In this document: piece after piece, positions 1 to 7,044 of the stretch
How positions within the stretch are numbered: the stretch's first letter is position 1
How the letters are laid out: each line of letters starts with the position of its first letter
Assembly (NCBI GenBank): GCA_016931695.1
Contig: JAFGEI010000082.1
Coordinates: forward strand, 1 to 33,622
DNA from: Anaerolineae bacterium
Lineage (GTDB): Bacteria > Chloroflexota > Anaerolineae > B4-G1 > DUEL01
Reading direction: 5' to 3'
Length of the DNA: 33,622 nucleotides
The notes under the pieces: model-generated
What the model was told of the DNA's origin: nothing
Database searches by the model: none
What the model saw: the letters and a program-made list of their open reading frames with translations, nothing else
Program-made: the position numbers and the translations under genes

Positions 1-1679
1 CGCGGCAGGCTGTCGAGGCGGGCCTGCAGGATGCCGGTCAGGGTGGGGGGAACGCGCACCTCCTTCAGCCGCTCCATGTCGACGCGCCAGGCGCCCTGGG
101 CGTCCGTCCCGTGCTCGATCACCCTCTCGTCGCCGAGCATCTTGATCAGTTCTTCGACGTAGAAGGGATTGCCCTCGGCCCCTTCGACGATCAACTCGCG
201 CAGCGCGGTGGGGATGGATTCGACCCGCTGCAGGATTTCGTCCACCAGGGCCTGGCTGTCCTGGCGGGAGAGGGGCTGGAGGGCCAGCCGCGCCTGTCCG
301 GGCAGGTTGGCGCCCCACTGCGGGCGGCGCTCGAACAGAGCGGGGCGGGCCAGGGCGACGATGAGCAGGCGGGCGCGGGGGATCGCGGCGGCGAGGTGCT
401 CGACGAGGTCGAGGGAGCTGTCGTCGGCCCAGTGCAGGTCTTCGAGTAAGATGGCGAGGGGCTGCTGCTCGGCCACGGCGCGCAGGAAGTTGGTGAGGTA
501 GGTTCGCGCCAGCTTGCCGAAATCGGGGCTGCCGGTCAGGTTCTGCACGGCGGGGGTGGAGGAAAAGTCAAAGCCGATCCAATGGCCGACGAGGTCGGCG
601 CGCTCGGGGGGGAGGATGGCGGCCGTGCCGGCGCGGAACTTGGCCAGCACTGCGGCGGCGCTGTCGCTTTCGAGGATGTCGAAGCGTTGGGCGAACATAT
701 CGCGGACGATGCTGTAGGGGGTGCCCTGCAGCGCGGGGGCGGCGCGGCCTTTGAGAACGTAGCCCTCCTGCGGGCGCAGCGCGAGCCAGTTCTCGAACTC
801 GTACAGCAGGCGGCTCTTGCCGACGCCGGCGTCGGCGACGACGGTCACGAGGCGGGTCGTGCCGCCTTCGGCTGCGTCGACAAAGGCGCTTTGCAGGGCC
901 TGCAACTCGGCAGCGCGGCCGACCATGCGCGTCTCGACGCCCTCGACGCCGCGCGTGCCCGCGCGGAAGGCGCGCGGCCTGGCCTGCTGGACGACATAGG
1001 TCTGCACCGGCGCGGCCTTGCCCTTGACCGCCAGCGGCGGCTGTGGCAGCACGTCGAACAGGCCGCGCACGTGGCGGTAGGTGTCGCGCGAGATGAGCAC
1101 GCTGTCCGCCGGCGCGGCCTGCTCCAGCCGCGAGGCCAGGTTGACCGTGTCGCCCATGGCGGTGAACTCGCGCGTCGAACCGACCTCGCCCAGCAGCACC
1201 GGGCCGGTGTTGAGGCCGATGCGCATGTGCAGGGGCGCGTCGCGGTGCGTCTTGGCAAGGTTTTGCCGGAAAGCGGCCAGGGTGGCCTGCATGGCCAGGG
1301 CGGCGCGGACGCCGCGTTCGGGGTCGTCCTCGCGCGCGGTTTCTGCACCCCACAGCGCCATCACGCCGTCGCCGATGTGCTTGTCGATGTGCCCGCCGTG
1401 GGCGACGATCGTTTCGTCCAGCCGCGCCCACAGCGCGTTGACGATCTCGGCGACTTGTTCGGCGTCCAGCGTTTCGGATATGGCGGTAAAGCCCAACAGG
1501 TCGGCGAACAGCACGGTCACCTGCCTGCGCTTGGGCTCCGGGGGGACGGCCTGGGCTTGGAGTTGGGCCAGCTTTTCGCGCATGGGTCCCAGGGCGGCGT
1601 CCACCACGGCGTCGCCCAGAACAGCGCGCTGTCCTTCGAGAACGGCGATGGCTTGCTCGAGTTGCTCGCGTTCGCGCAT
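1..1679 (-). CDS. Adenylate cyclase / AAA-type ATPase signalling protein (C-terminus off the window)
   Basis: Class III nucleotide cyclase fused to an NTPase module; the family would make cAMP from ATP under control of the ATPase part. Seen: a Glu/Gln-rich, probably helical N-terminus (residues 1-45). A single cyclase domain follows at about 52-220, with metal Asp60 (VLFADLLGF), Asp104 (DKHIGDGVMALW) and the Asn/Arg motif GDTVNLASRLEQ, so it carries all catalytic residues and should work as a homodimer. The P-loop ADAGVGKSR (Lys288) and a Walker B (ILLEDLHWADDSS) mark the ATPase. The ATG at 1679 was chosen because AGGAAAAGG precedes it and a promoter lies about 35 bp upstream. The frame stays open to base 1, so the C-terminus (usually TPR-like in this family) is missing. 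It is transcribed divergently from the AhpD-like gene. Its ligand and partners are unknown. Confidence 0.9.
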   Translation of the reverse strand, partial: MREREQLEQAIAVLEGQRAVLGDAVVDAALGPMREKLAQLQAQAVPPEPKRRQVTVLFADLLGFTAISETLDAEQVAEIVNALWARLDETIVAHGGHIDKHIGDGVMALWGAETAREDDPERGVRAALAMQATLAAFRQNLAKTHRDAPLHMRIGLNTGPVLLGEVGSTREFTAMGDTVNLASRLEQAAPADSVLISRDTYRHVRGLFDVLPQPPLAVKGKAAPVQTYVVQQARPRAFRAGTRGVEGVETRMVGRAAELQALQSAFVDAAEGGTTRLVTVVADAGVGKSRLLYEFENWLALRPQEGYVLKGRAAPALQGTPYSIVRDMFAQRFDILESDSAAAVLAKFRAGTAAILPPERADLVGHWIGFDFSSTPAVQNLTGSPDFGKLARTYLTNFLRAVAEQQPLAILLEDLHWADDSSLDLVEHLAAAIPRARLLIVALARPALFERRPQWGANLPGQARLALQPLSRQDSQALVDEILQRVESIPTALRELIVEGAEGNPFYVEELIKMLGDERVIEHGTDAQGAWRVDMERLKEVRVPPTLTGILQARLDSLP

Positions 1680-1711
1680 TGCCTTTTCCTGAACAGCCTC
1701 CTGGCCTGGGC

Positions 1712-1740
1712 ATTGTAACACACTGCAAGCTAAAAGACAA
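1712..1740 (-). promoter_or_regulatory. Sigma70-type promoter for the cyclase-ATPase gene
   Basis: On the minus strand TTGTCT and TACAAT are separated by 17 bases. A start near 1705 would give a leader of about 26 nt that includes AGGAGG and the ATG at 1679. Predicted by eye only. Confidence 0.55.
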
Positions 1741-1759
1741 AGCCCCGCCTCGGCCCGAC

Positions 1760-1787
1760 TTGCACTCCGCGGCCAGCGGGTTATAAT
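1760..1787 (+). promoter_or_regulatory. Sigma70-type promoter for the AhpD-like selenoprotein and rpe
   Basis: TTGCAC at 1760-1765 and a consensus TATAAT at 1782-1787 are separated by 16 bases. The leader would be about 26 nt with GGAGG before the ATG at 1820. Its -35 lies about 20 bp from the opposing promoter, so the two transcripts diverge from one short control region. Confidence 0.65.
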
Positions 1788-1819
1788 GCCCAGGACAGGT
1801 GCCTGCAGGGAGGAAAGCG

Positions 1820-2365
1820 ATGAATGTTGCCTGGATCACGACCGTCGACGAAGACGATGCCCGCGGCGAGACTGCCGAAGCGTTTGCCCAATGCTGTAAC
1901 AAGAAAACTGGCCGCGCTGCCCACATCCTCAAGGTTCACAGCCTGAACCCGCGGGCGATGGCCGAACACTATACCCTGTACCGCACCTTGGTCTATGGCC
2001 CCTCGCCGCTGGCCCGCTACCAGCGGGAAATGATCGGCACCGTGGTCTCGGCGCTCAACGGCTGTCACTACTGAGTGGCCCATCACGGGGAGGCTCTCCG
2101 TCGGCTGAAGAAGGACGACGCGCTGTTGGCGGCGCTGGTGGAGGATTATACCCGGGCGGACCTGGAGCCGGCCGATCGAGCGATGCTCGATTACGTTGCC
2201 AAGCTGACCCGCACCCCGTCCGCGGTCACGGAGGACGACGTCGAAACGCTGCGGCAGGCTGGCTTTGACGACCGGGCCATCCTCGACATCGCCCTGGTGA
2301 CGGCCTATTTCGCTTTTGTCACCCGCATCGCCGATGGTTTGGGCGTGCAGTTGGAAGAGTGGTAA
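1820..2365 (+). CDS. AhpD-like peroxidase-related protein with in-frame UGA at the catalytic site (probable selenoprotein)
   Basis: The carboxymuconolactone decarboxylase/AhpD fold reduces peroxides or disulfides through a CxxC motif. Seen: 84 codons, a TGA at 2072-2074, then 96 more codons in the same frame. Both halves match one 'uncharacterised peroxidase-related enzyme' family. The motif reads GCHY-(TGA)-VAHHG, so the stop replaces the second Cys. With Sec at residue 85, Glu70, Cys82 and His89 sit at the spacing of Glu118, Cys130, Cys133 and His137 in Mycobacterium AhpD, where Cys133 is the reactive thiol. A SECIS-like hairpin follows at once. The ATG at 1820 was chosen for its GGAGGAAAGCG site; the total is 181 residues including Sec. 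It lies 9 bp before rpe. Alternatives are a pseudogene or a base error, less likely because frame and family conservation continue past the TGA. An automatic caller would report two fragments. Confidence 0.85.
2072..2106 (+). promoter_or_regulatory. Bacterial SECIS-like element
   Basis: UGA at 2072-2074 is followed by a hairpin inside the coding region. The upper stem of 7 bp pairs 2085-2091 with 2095-2101 (one G-U) around the loop GGC (2092-2094). A lower stem pairs 2077-2080 with 2103-2106. The apical loop begins 17 nt after the UGA and opens with G, which fits the general bacterial SECIS rule of a small G-containing loop roughly 16-37 nt downstream. It would bind SelB to recode UGA as selenocysteine. 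Confidence 0.75.
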
Positions 2366-2374
2366 GGAGAGTGT

Positions 2375-3052
2375 ATGGCGATCGAAATCGAGGCCTCGAT
2401 TCTAGCGGCCGACTTTGCCCGCCTGGGTGAGCAGGCCCGCCAGGCCGAGGCGGCCGGGGTAGACGCGCTGCAGGTCGACGTGATGGATGGCCGTTTCGTG
2501 CCCAACATCACCTTTGGCGCGGGCGTCGTGCGGGCGCTGCGCCCCCTGCTCGCGCTGCCGCTGGACGTCCACTTGATGATCGTCGAACCGGAGCGCTACC
2601 TGGCCGAGTTTGCCGCGGCGGGAGCCGATCGGTTGGTCGTCCACCAGGAGACCTGTCCCCATCTCCACCGAGTGCTGCAGTCGATCCGCGAATTGGACGT
2701 CGCGGTCGGTGTGACGCTCAACCCCGCCACGCCCCTTTCCGCGTTGGAAGAGGTGTTGGAGATGGTCGACCTGATCCAGGTGATGACCGTCAACCCCGGT
2801 TTCGGCGGGCAAGCCTTTATCTTTAGCCAGCTCGACAAAATCCGCCGCCTGCGCAGGATGCTGGACGACCGCGGGCTCGCGGTTCCCATCGCCGTCGACG
2901 GGGGGATCGACCCAGAAACGGCGCCGCTGGTCGTGGCCGCCGGGGCCACGGTGTTGGTCGCCGGTTCCAGCATCTATAACCAGCGGGCATCGGTCGTGGA
3001 AAACGTCGCCGCCCTCCGGGCAAGCATCCAACGGCCCAGGGCGACTGGCTGA
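2375..3052 (+). CDS. rpe: Ribulose-phosphate 3-epimerase
   Basis: Interconverts D-ribulose 5-phosphate and D-xylulose 5-phosphate in the pentose phosphate pathway; cytosolic TIM barrel. Seen in order: EASILAADF, DVMDGRFVPNITFG (34-48), DVHLM (64-68), MTVNPGFGGQ (137-146), VDGGID (174-179) and the phosphate-binding GSSIY (197-201). At 225 residues it is full length. The start ATG has AAGGAGAG before it. Three of the four family metal ligands are present (Asp35, His66, Asp175). The first, normally His two residues before the catalytic Asp, is Gln33 (ALQVDVMD). It could also act on a related sugar phosphate such as allulose 6-phosphate. It is cotranscribed with the AhpD-like gene. Confidence 0.93.
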   Translation: MAIEIEASILAADFARLGEQARQAEAAGVDALQVDVMDGRFVPNITFGAGVVRALRPLLALPLDVHLMIVEPERYLAEFAAAGADRLVVHQETCPHLHRVLQSIRELDVAVGVTLNPATPLSALEEVLEMVDLIQVMTVNPGFGGQAFIFSQLDKIRRLRRMLDDRGLAVPIAVDGGIDPETAPLVVAAGATVLVAGSSIYNQRASVVENVAALRASIQRPRATG

Positions 3053-3060
3053 GCAGTTAC
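3044..3060. repeat. Copy 1 of a dispersed palindromic repeat
   Basis: ACTGGCTGAGCAGTTAC is identical to 12556-12572, and 21 of 22 bases match if the following ACCA is counted. Here the palindrome is partial (ACTG/CAGT) and the repeat contains the TGA stop codon of rpe at 3050-3052. Confidence 0.6.
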
Positions 3061-3068
3061 AACCATGT

Positions 3069-3074
3069 TATAAT
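3069..3074 (+). promoter_or_regulatory. -10 box for tRNA-Ser
   Basis: A perfect TATAAT lies 14 bases before the mature tRNA 5' end. No good -35 hexamer is visible at the right distance; TGGCTG at 3046-3051 (17-base spacer) is the nearest candidate. Confidence 0.45.
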
Positions 3075-3087
3075 TACTTTATCACCC

Positions 3088-3178
3088 GGAGGGGTGCCAG
3101 AGTGGACGATCGGGGCGGTCTCGAAAACCGTTGTGGCCTTTCAGGTCACCGTGGGTTCGAATCCCACCCCCTCCGCCA
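3088..3178 (+). tRNA. tRNA-Ser (anticodon CGA, reads UCG)
   Basis: The acceptor stem GGAGGGG pairs with CCCCTCC and is followed by G and an encoded CCA (3176-3178). The anticodon stem 3115-3119/3127-3131 holds the loop CTCGAAA with CGA at 3122-3124. The long class II variable arm, GTGGCC/GGTCAC around TTTCA, is diagnostic of Ser or Leu, and the anticodon makes it Ser. The T arm is GTGGG-TTCGAAT-CCCAC. Length is 91 nt with no intron or missing arm. Confidence 0.97.
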
Positions 3179-3182
3179 GACA

Positions 3183-3209
3183 CGGGCAGGCCGCGGCCTG
3201 CCCGTTATT
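3183..3209 (+). terminator. Hairpin terminator after tRNA-Ser
   Basis: A perfect 10-bp inverted repeat, CGGGCAGGCC/GGCCTGCCCG, lies at 3183-3204, followed by the weak T tract TTATT. It starts 5 bases after the tRNA. Confidence 0.7.
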
Positions 3210-3236
3210 GACTTCTCTGGCGTTGTAAGGTAAGAT
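3208..3236 (+). promoter_or_regulatory. Promoter for the cell-wall/cyclase operon
   Basis: TTGACT at 3208-3213, a 17-base spacer and TAAGAT at 3231-3236. A start near 3243 would give a very short leader that still carries most of GGGGGAGG. The -35 shares bases with the T tract of the tRNA terminator. Confidence 0.5.
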
Positions 3237-3254
3237 AATTGGGGGAGGATGGGG

Positions 3255-4061
3255 ATGACGCCGCAGATAGCCAGCCATGCCCGGCCAAGACGAAGCGGCC
3301 TTTCCGTCGCCGGGGCCTTTCGCCTGCTGGTGGTGGTCCTGTTCCTGGCCGCTGGCCTGGCCGTGGTTCATCACCTCGGCGGGGTTGGAGGGGGGCCAGC
3401 GGGGACTGCCGCTCCCGGTTCTTTGAATGGGGCCGCGACGCCGACTTTTTCCATCTTTGCCATATTCAACCTGAACCCCTGGCCGCGCCCCACCGAGCCG
3501 CCGCCTGCTGCCACGCCGGGCGGCCCGCTGCCTATCGGCGTGGTCGCCGGGCACTGGGGCAACGATTCGGGTGCGGTCTGTGACGGCTGGCTGCGAGAAG
3601 TGGACATCAATCTCGCGATTGCCGAGCGCGTCGTCTACACCCTGAGAGCCCTGGGCTACGAGGTCGACCTGCTGCAGGAATTCGACCCCCGGCTCGAAGG
3701 CTACCGTGCCCAGGCGCTGGTCTCGATCCACGCCGACGCCTGCCTCTACCCGGAAGCATCTGGTTTCAAGGTCGCCCGCGTCGAAGACAGCGCCGTCCCC
3801 CAGCAAGAAGACCGCCTGGTCAGCTGCCTGATCGACCGCTATCAAGCCCGCACCGGGCTGGAGTTTCACGAGGGCAGCATTACCCCGGACATGACGCACT
3901 ATCACACCTTCTACGAGATCGACCCGCGGACGCCCGGCGCCATCATCGAGGTTGGCTTTATGCTCGCCGATCGGGAGCTGCTGCTCAACGAACAGGACGT
4001 CGTTGCCCAAGGGATCGTCGAGGGCATTCTGTGCTTTGTCCGCGACGAGGGAGGAGAATGA
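3255..4061 (+). CDS. N-acetylmuramoyl-L-alanine amidase (Amidase_3 type)
   Basis: Zinc amidase that cleaves the MurNAc-L-Ala bond of peptidoglycan. Seen: a basic N-terminus and one hydrophobic helix (about residues 18-38 of 268, signal or anchor), a Gly/Pro-rich linker to about 95, then the catalytic domain. That domain has VVAGHWG (zinc His), the REVDIN Glu, the SIHADA zinc His and catalytic Glu in AIIEVGF, in the usual order. An ATG at 3249 is also in frame, but the GGGGGAGG site (3241-3248) abuts it, while the ATG at 3255 lies 6 bases away, so 3255 was chosen. It acts outside the membrane. It is first gene of an operon with an M23 protein (1-bp gap), an L,D-transpeptidase and a cyclase, which supports a wall-remodelling role. 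Confidence 0.88.
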   Translation: MTPQIASHARPRRSGLSVAGAFRLLVVVLFLAAGLAVVHHLGGVGGGPAGTAAPGSLNGAATPTFSIFAIFNLNPWPRPTEPPPAATPGGPLPIGVVAGHWGNDSGAVCDGWLREVDINLAIAERVVYTLRALGYEVDLLQEFDPRLEGYRAQALVSIHADACLYPEASGFKVARVEDSAVPQQEDRLVSCLIDRYQARTGLEFHEGSITPDMTHYHTFYEIDPRTPGAIIEVGFMLADRELLLNEQDVVAQGIVEGILCFVRDEGGE

Positions 4062-4062
4062 C

Positions 4063-6027
4063 ATGATCTTGACCCCTGCTGGTATTTTGGCTGGCGATGG
4101 CCCCGTTCGCCCCGAGGACCTGCAAGTCATCCGTGAGGCCGGCCTCGCGGCGCTCAAACTTCGCGCCCTGGCGAACCCTGTCGGCGACGTGACGGTCTAC
4201 CGGGATGCTGGCGTGCGCCGCTTCCTGCTCCAACTGCTCAGCCCCCGGCCTGGCACGATGCCGACCTCGCCCGAAGAGTTTGTCGGCGATTTCGCCCCGG
4301 CCGTGAGCGAATTTCTCAAGGCCGGCGTGACGGATTTAGAGCTCCACGGCGAGCCCAACAGCCAGGAACGGGGCTGGGGGGTTTCCTGGAACAGCGCGGC
4401 CGAATTTAGCGATTGGTTCCTGGCGGTGGCCGAGCTGCTGCGGAGCGGGTTCGGCCCGCAGCTGCGCATCGGCTTCCCGGGGCTGGCGCCCCCCGGGGCG
4501 GTGCCGCCGGGCGTGCTGCCAGCCATCGACGACGAGACGTTCCTGTCCGAGTGCGCCGCTGCCCTCACCGGCGCCGATTTTGTCTGCTGCCACGTCTACT
4601 GGCGCGACCAGGGCGAGATGCGCGATTTTCACGGCGCGCTGCGCTTCCTGCGCACCTACCTGGAGCGGGCCGAAATCCGCCCCCGGCCGGTGGTGATCTC
4701 CGAGTTCGCCAACGTCGCCACGGGCGAGTCGTTCTCCAACAAGGGCCGCCAGTACGCCGAGTTCTACTTTCTCTGCTCCCAGTATGACCGCCTGGACGGC
4801 GCCTATGCCTTCCTGCTCCGCTCTCCCGACCCGGCCTATGCCAGCATGGCCTGGCTCGACGATGGCGGGGCGATGACGCCGATCGTCGAGCGGGTCGCCC
4901 GGCGCCCGCTGATGCCGCCCGCCGCCGACCTGCGGCTGGAATGGCCGACGGTCAGCCGTGCCTATACCCAGGCCTTTGGCGACCGGCAGCAGCTCTACTA
5001 CGACGCCTCTTACGACCCGGAGCACGACGTTCACTGGCTCCACGGCGGGCACGAGGGCGTCGATCTGCGGGCGGTGGAGGGATCGCCGGTCAAGGCCTGC
5101 CTGCCGGGCCAGGTGACGTGTGGCGCGCCGGGCACAGCCTATGGGAACTTTGTCCGCGTGAGCAGCCCGGTCGCCGGCGTTGGCGCCATCACCCTGTTGT
5201 ACGCCCACATGCAGCAGATCACGGCCGAGGACGGCTCCGAGGTCGCCGCCGGCGAGGTGTTGGGGCTGGCCGGGCAAACCGGCCAGGCCGAAGGCTCGCA
5301 CCTGCACCTGGGGCTCAAGATCGACGGCGTCACCCTGCCGCCGACCAGTCACTATCTGAACGCTCGCCCTTACCTGGATGCCCTGCGCGGCTCGCCGCGG
5401 CTCCAGTATGCCCGCACCTACGTGCTGCTGCCGCCGAATGCAGACAGCAGCTGGGCTCGCGCGGCTGCCGAGGCGACGTGGGAGGAGCGGCGCTTTACGG
5501 TCGGCAACAGCGCCGACGACGCCGGCATCGGCGATCTCGACGTCCGGCGCATCGTCGCCGTCAATCCCGGAGCGTGGGGGGACGACCTGGCGGCTTTTTT
5601 CGCGGCCCATTATCCCGCCGCTGTCTACGTTCCGGTCACAGCGGGAAACCCCCTGGCGCTGGCCGACTGCCTGCGGCAGCTGCCGCCGTTTCCAGACCCT
5701 CCTGAACAGCCGCTGCCCCCCCGCGGCCTGCCGCGTTCCCAATACATGCGCACCTACGTCCTGCTGCCTCCTGATGCCAGCGCCACCTGGGCCCGGGCGG
5801 CGATCGAGGCGACGTGGGACCAGCACCGGCTGACGGTCGGCGGCAGTGCCGACGACGCCGGCATCGGCGATCTCGACTTTCGCCGCGTCATCGCCATCAA
5901 CCCCGAAGGCTGGGAAGGTGACCTGGCCGCCTTTTTCGCCCGCTACTATCCCGGCGTGATCTATGTCCCGATCCAGGCCGATACGCCGGTCAAGCTGTGG
6001 GAAAAGTTGGAGCAAGTCGTCTCCTGA
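4063..6027 (+). CDS. Glycosidase-like / M23 peptidase protein with two C-terminal repeats
   Basis: A 654-residue multidomain protein. Residues 1-290 look like a TIM-barrel glycosidase of the GH-A type, with candidate acid/base Glu97 (ELHGEPN) and nucleophile Glu214 (VVISEFAN). Residues about 318-436 are an M23 (LytM-like) metallopeptidase with the zinc set His330/Asp334 (HEGVDL), His382 (YAHM) and His415 (SHLHLG), expected to cut peptide cross-links. Residues 448-540 and 560-652 are two copies of one domain I cannot name. The ATG at 4063 follows GGAGGAG and comes 1 bp after the amidase stop. No signal peptide or membrane helix is visible, which is odd for a wall hydrolase. The M23 assignment is firm; the glycosidase part rests on weak motifs. 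Confidence 0.8.
   Translation: MILTPAGILAGDGPVRPEDLQVIREAGLAALKLRALANPVGDVTVYRDAGVRRFLLQLLSPRPGTMPTSPEEFVGDFAPAVSEFLKAGVTDLELHGEPNSQERGWGVSWNSAAEFSDWFLAVAELLRSGFGPQLRIGFPGLAPPGAVPPGVLPAIDDETFLSECAAALTGADFVCCHVYWRDQGEMRDFHGALRFLRTYLERAEIRPRPVVISEFANVATGESFSNKGRQYAEFYFLCSQYDRLDGAYAFLLRSPDPAYASMAWLDDGGAMTPIVERVARRPLMPPAADLRLEWPTVSRAYTQAFGDRQQLYYDASYDPEHDVHWLHGGHEGVDLRAVEGSPVKACLPGQVTCGAPGTAYGNFVRVSSPVAGVGAITLLYAHMQQITAEDGSEVAAGEVLGLAGQTGQAEGSHLHLGLKIDGVTLPPTSHYLNARPYLDALRGSPRLQYARTYVLLPPNADSSWARAAAEATWEERRFTVGNSADDAGIGDLDVRRIVAVNPGAWGDDLAAFFAAHYPAAVYVPVTAGNPLALADCLRQLPPFPDPPEQPLPPRGLPRSQYMRTYVLLPPDASATWARAAIEATWDQHRLTVGGSADDAGIGDLDFRRVIAINPEGWEGDLAAFFARYYPGVIYVPIQADTPVKLWEKLEQVVS
5404..6018 (+). 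repeat. Tandem duplication encoding two ~93-residue domains
   Basis: The units lie at about 5404-5682 and 5740-6018, joined by a Pro-rich linker. Both contain RTYVLLPP, SADDAGIGDLD, a variant of AVNP, DLAAFFA and YVP. By eye about two thirds of residues agree. The high similarity suggests a fairly recent intragenic duplication. Confidence 0.85.
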
Positions 6028-6036
6028 GCAAACGCC

Positions 6037-7035
6037 ATGTCAGTCGAGGGGGAACTGCAGCAAGGGATCAAGGCGGCACGCAAGGGGCACAAGGGAACGG
6101 CACGGGCTGCCTTTCGCGCCGTCCTGCAGCAAGACCCGACGAACGAAACCGCTTTGCTCTGGCTGGCGTACCTGGCGGACGACCCCCGCGCTGGCCTGGC
6201 CTACATTGCGCGCCTGTTGGAGACGCAGCCGGATAACCCGCGCGCCCTGGCGGCCCTGCATTGGACCCGCCGCCGGCTGGCCGCCCGCTCTGCCATCCCG
6301 GCGCCCCAGCAGGTTTCCCCACCGCCGCCGCCCGCCCGTCGCGCCAGCGCCTATCCGCTGCTGGCGAGCTTGCTGATCCTTGGCCTGCTCTTTTTGCTGC
6401 TGGCCCTGGTCGATTGGGGCCCCCACCTGCGGGCCTATGCGTCGCCCTTGATGGCCATGATTTCCCCCACCGCGACCGCCCCCTCGCCGACCATCCCGCC
6501 TTCCCCCTCTCCCACCTTCACGGCGACGCCGACCGCTGCGCCATCGCCGACCGCTACCTCGACCCCCACCGTCACGCCGACCGCCACACCGACGTCGACC
6601 CCCACCCCTACGCCGCTTCCGACCCCGATCCCCCGCACGGCGACGCCGGTTCCCCCGCCCCGCCCCCCCTCCGAGATCGGCGAGGGCCGCTGGATCGACA
6701 TCGACCTGACCCAACAGACGCTGACCGCTTACGAGGGTGCCGCGCCGGTGCGGACGACCTTGATCTCTTCCGGGACCTACCGTACCCCGACCCCCACCGG
6801 CCAGTTTCGTATCTGGGTCAAGCTGGTGTCCGATGACATGGAGGGGCCTGGCTACTATTTGCCCGACGTCCCGTACACGATGTACTTTTACGGCGCCTAT
6901 GGCCTGCACGGCACCTACTGGCACGACAATTTCGGCGTTCCGATGAGCCACGGCTGCGTCAACCTGCCCACGCCGGAGGCGGAATGGCTGTTCCACTGGG
7001 CGGACGTGGGCACGCTGGTCAACATTCACGACTAG
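6037..7035 (+). CDS. L,D-transpeptidase (YkuD) on a Pro/Thr-rich stalk
   Basis: Forms 3-3 peptidoglycan cross-links or attaches proteins to the wall through a Cys nucleophile. Seen: a TPR-like helical N-terminus (1-85, cytoplasmic by inference), one membrane helix (106-125), a Pro/Thr/Ser linker (143-212) and a C-terminal YkuD domain (about 217-332). The active site shows His291 (LHGTYWH) and SHGCVNL with His305 and Cys307. The layout predicts a type II protein with the enzyme outside. The start ATG lies 9 bp after the M23 gene with no clear Shine-Dalgarno site, suggesting translational coupling. The fusion of a cytoplasmic TPR-like region to YkuD is unusual and could link wall cross-linking to an internal partner. 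Confidence 0.92.
   Translation: MSVEGELQQGIKAARKGHKGTARAAFRAVLQQDPTNETALLWLAYLADDPRAGLAYIARLLETQPDNPRALAALHWTRRRLAARSAIPAPQQVSPPPPPARRASAYPLLASLLILGLLFLLLALVDWGPHLRAYASPLMAMISPTATAPSPTIPPSPSPTFTATPTAAPSPTATSTPTVTPTATPTSTPTPTPLPTPIPRTATPVPPPRPPSEIGEGRWIDIDLTQQTLTAYEGAAPVRTTLISSGTYRTPTPTGQFRIWVKLVSDDMEGPGYYLPDVPYTMYFYGAYGLHGTYWHDNFGVPMSHGCVNLPTPEAEWLFHWADVGTLVNIHD
6463..6672 (+). repeat. Low-complexity Pro/Thr/Ser-coding tract
   Basis: Degenerate ACN/CCN codons repeat for about 70 codons inside the L,D-transpeptidase gene. It is a spacer across the wall, likely prone to length change. The DNA is strongly C-rich on this strand. Confidence 0.8.
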
Positions 7036-7044
7036 GAGGCGGAT

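Noticed and set aside
568-1932. A 454-codon minus-strand frame overlapping the cyclase-ATPase gene
   Set aside because: It is a shifted frame of the real gene, Arg-rich and without motifs. The true frame shows all cyclase and P-loop residues and runs off the window edge.
2072-2074. TGA as an ordinary stop making a pseudogene
   Set aside because: Both sides stay in frame and match one family, the stop sits exactly at the reactive Cys, and a SECIS-like hairpin follows. A base error remains possible but needs read evidence.
6463-6672. Short repeats resembling a microsatellite or CRISPR array
   Set aside because: They are degenerate Pro/Thr codons inside an open frame; there are no constant repeats with unique spacers. 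No CRISPR array was seen anywhere in the window.
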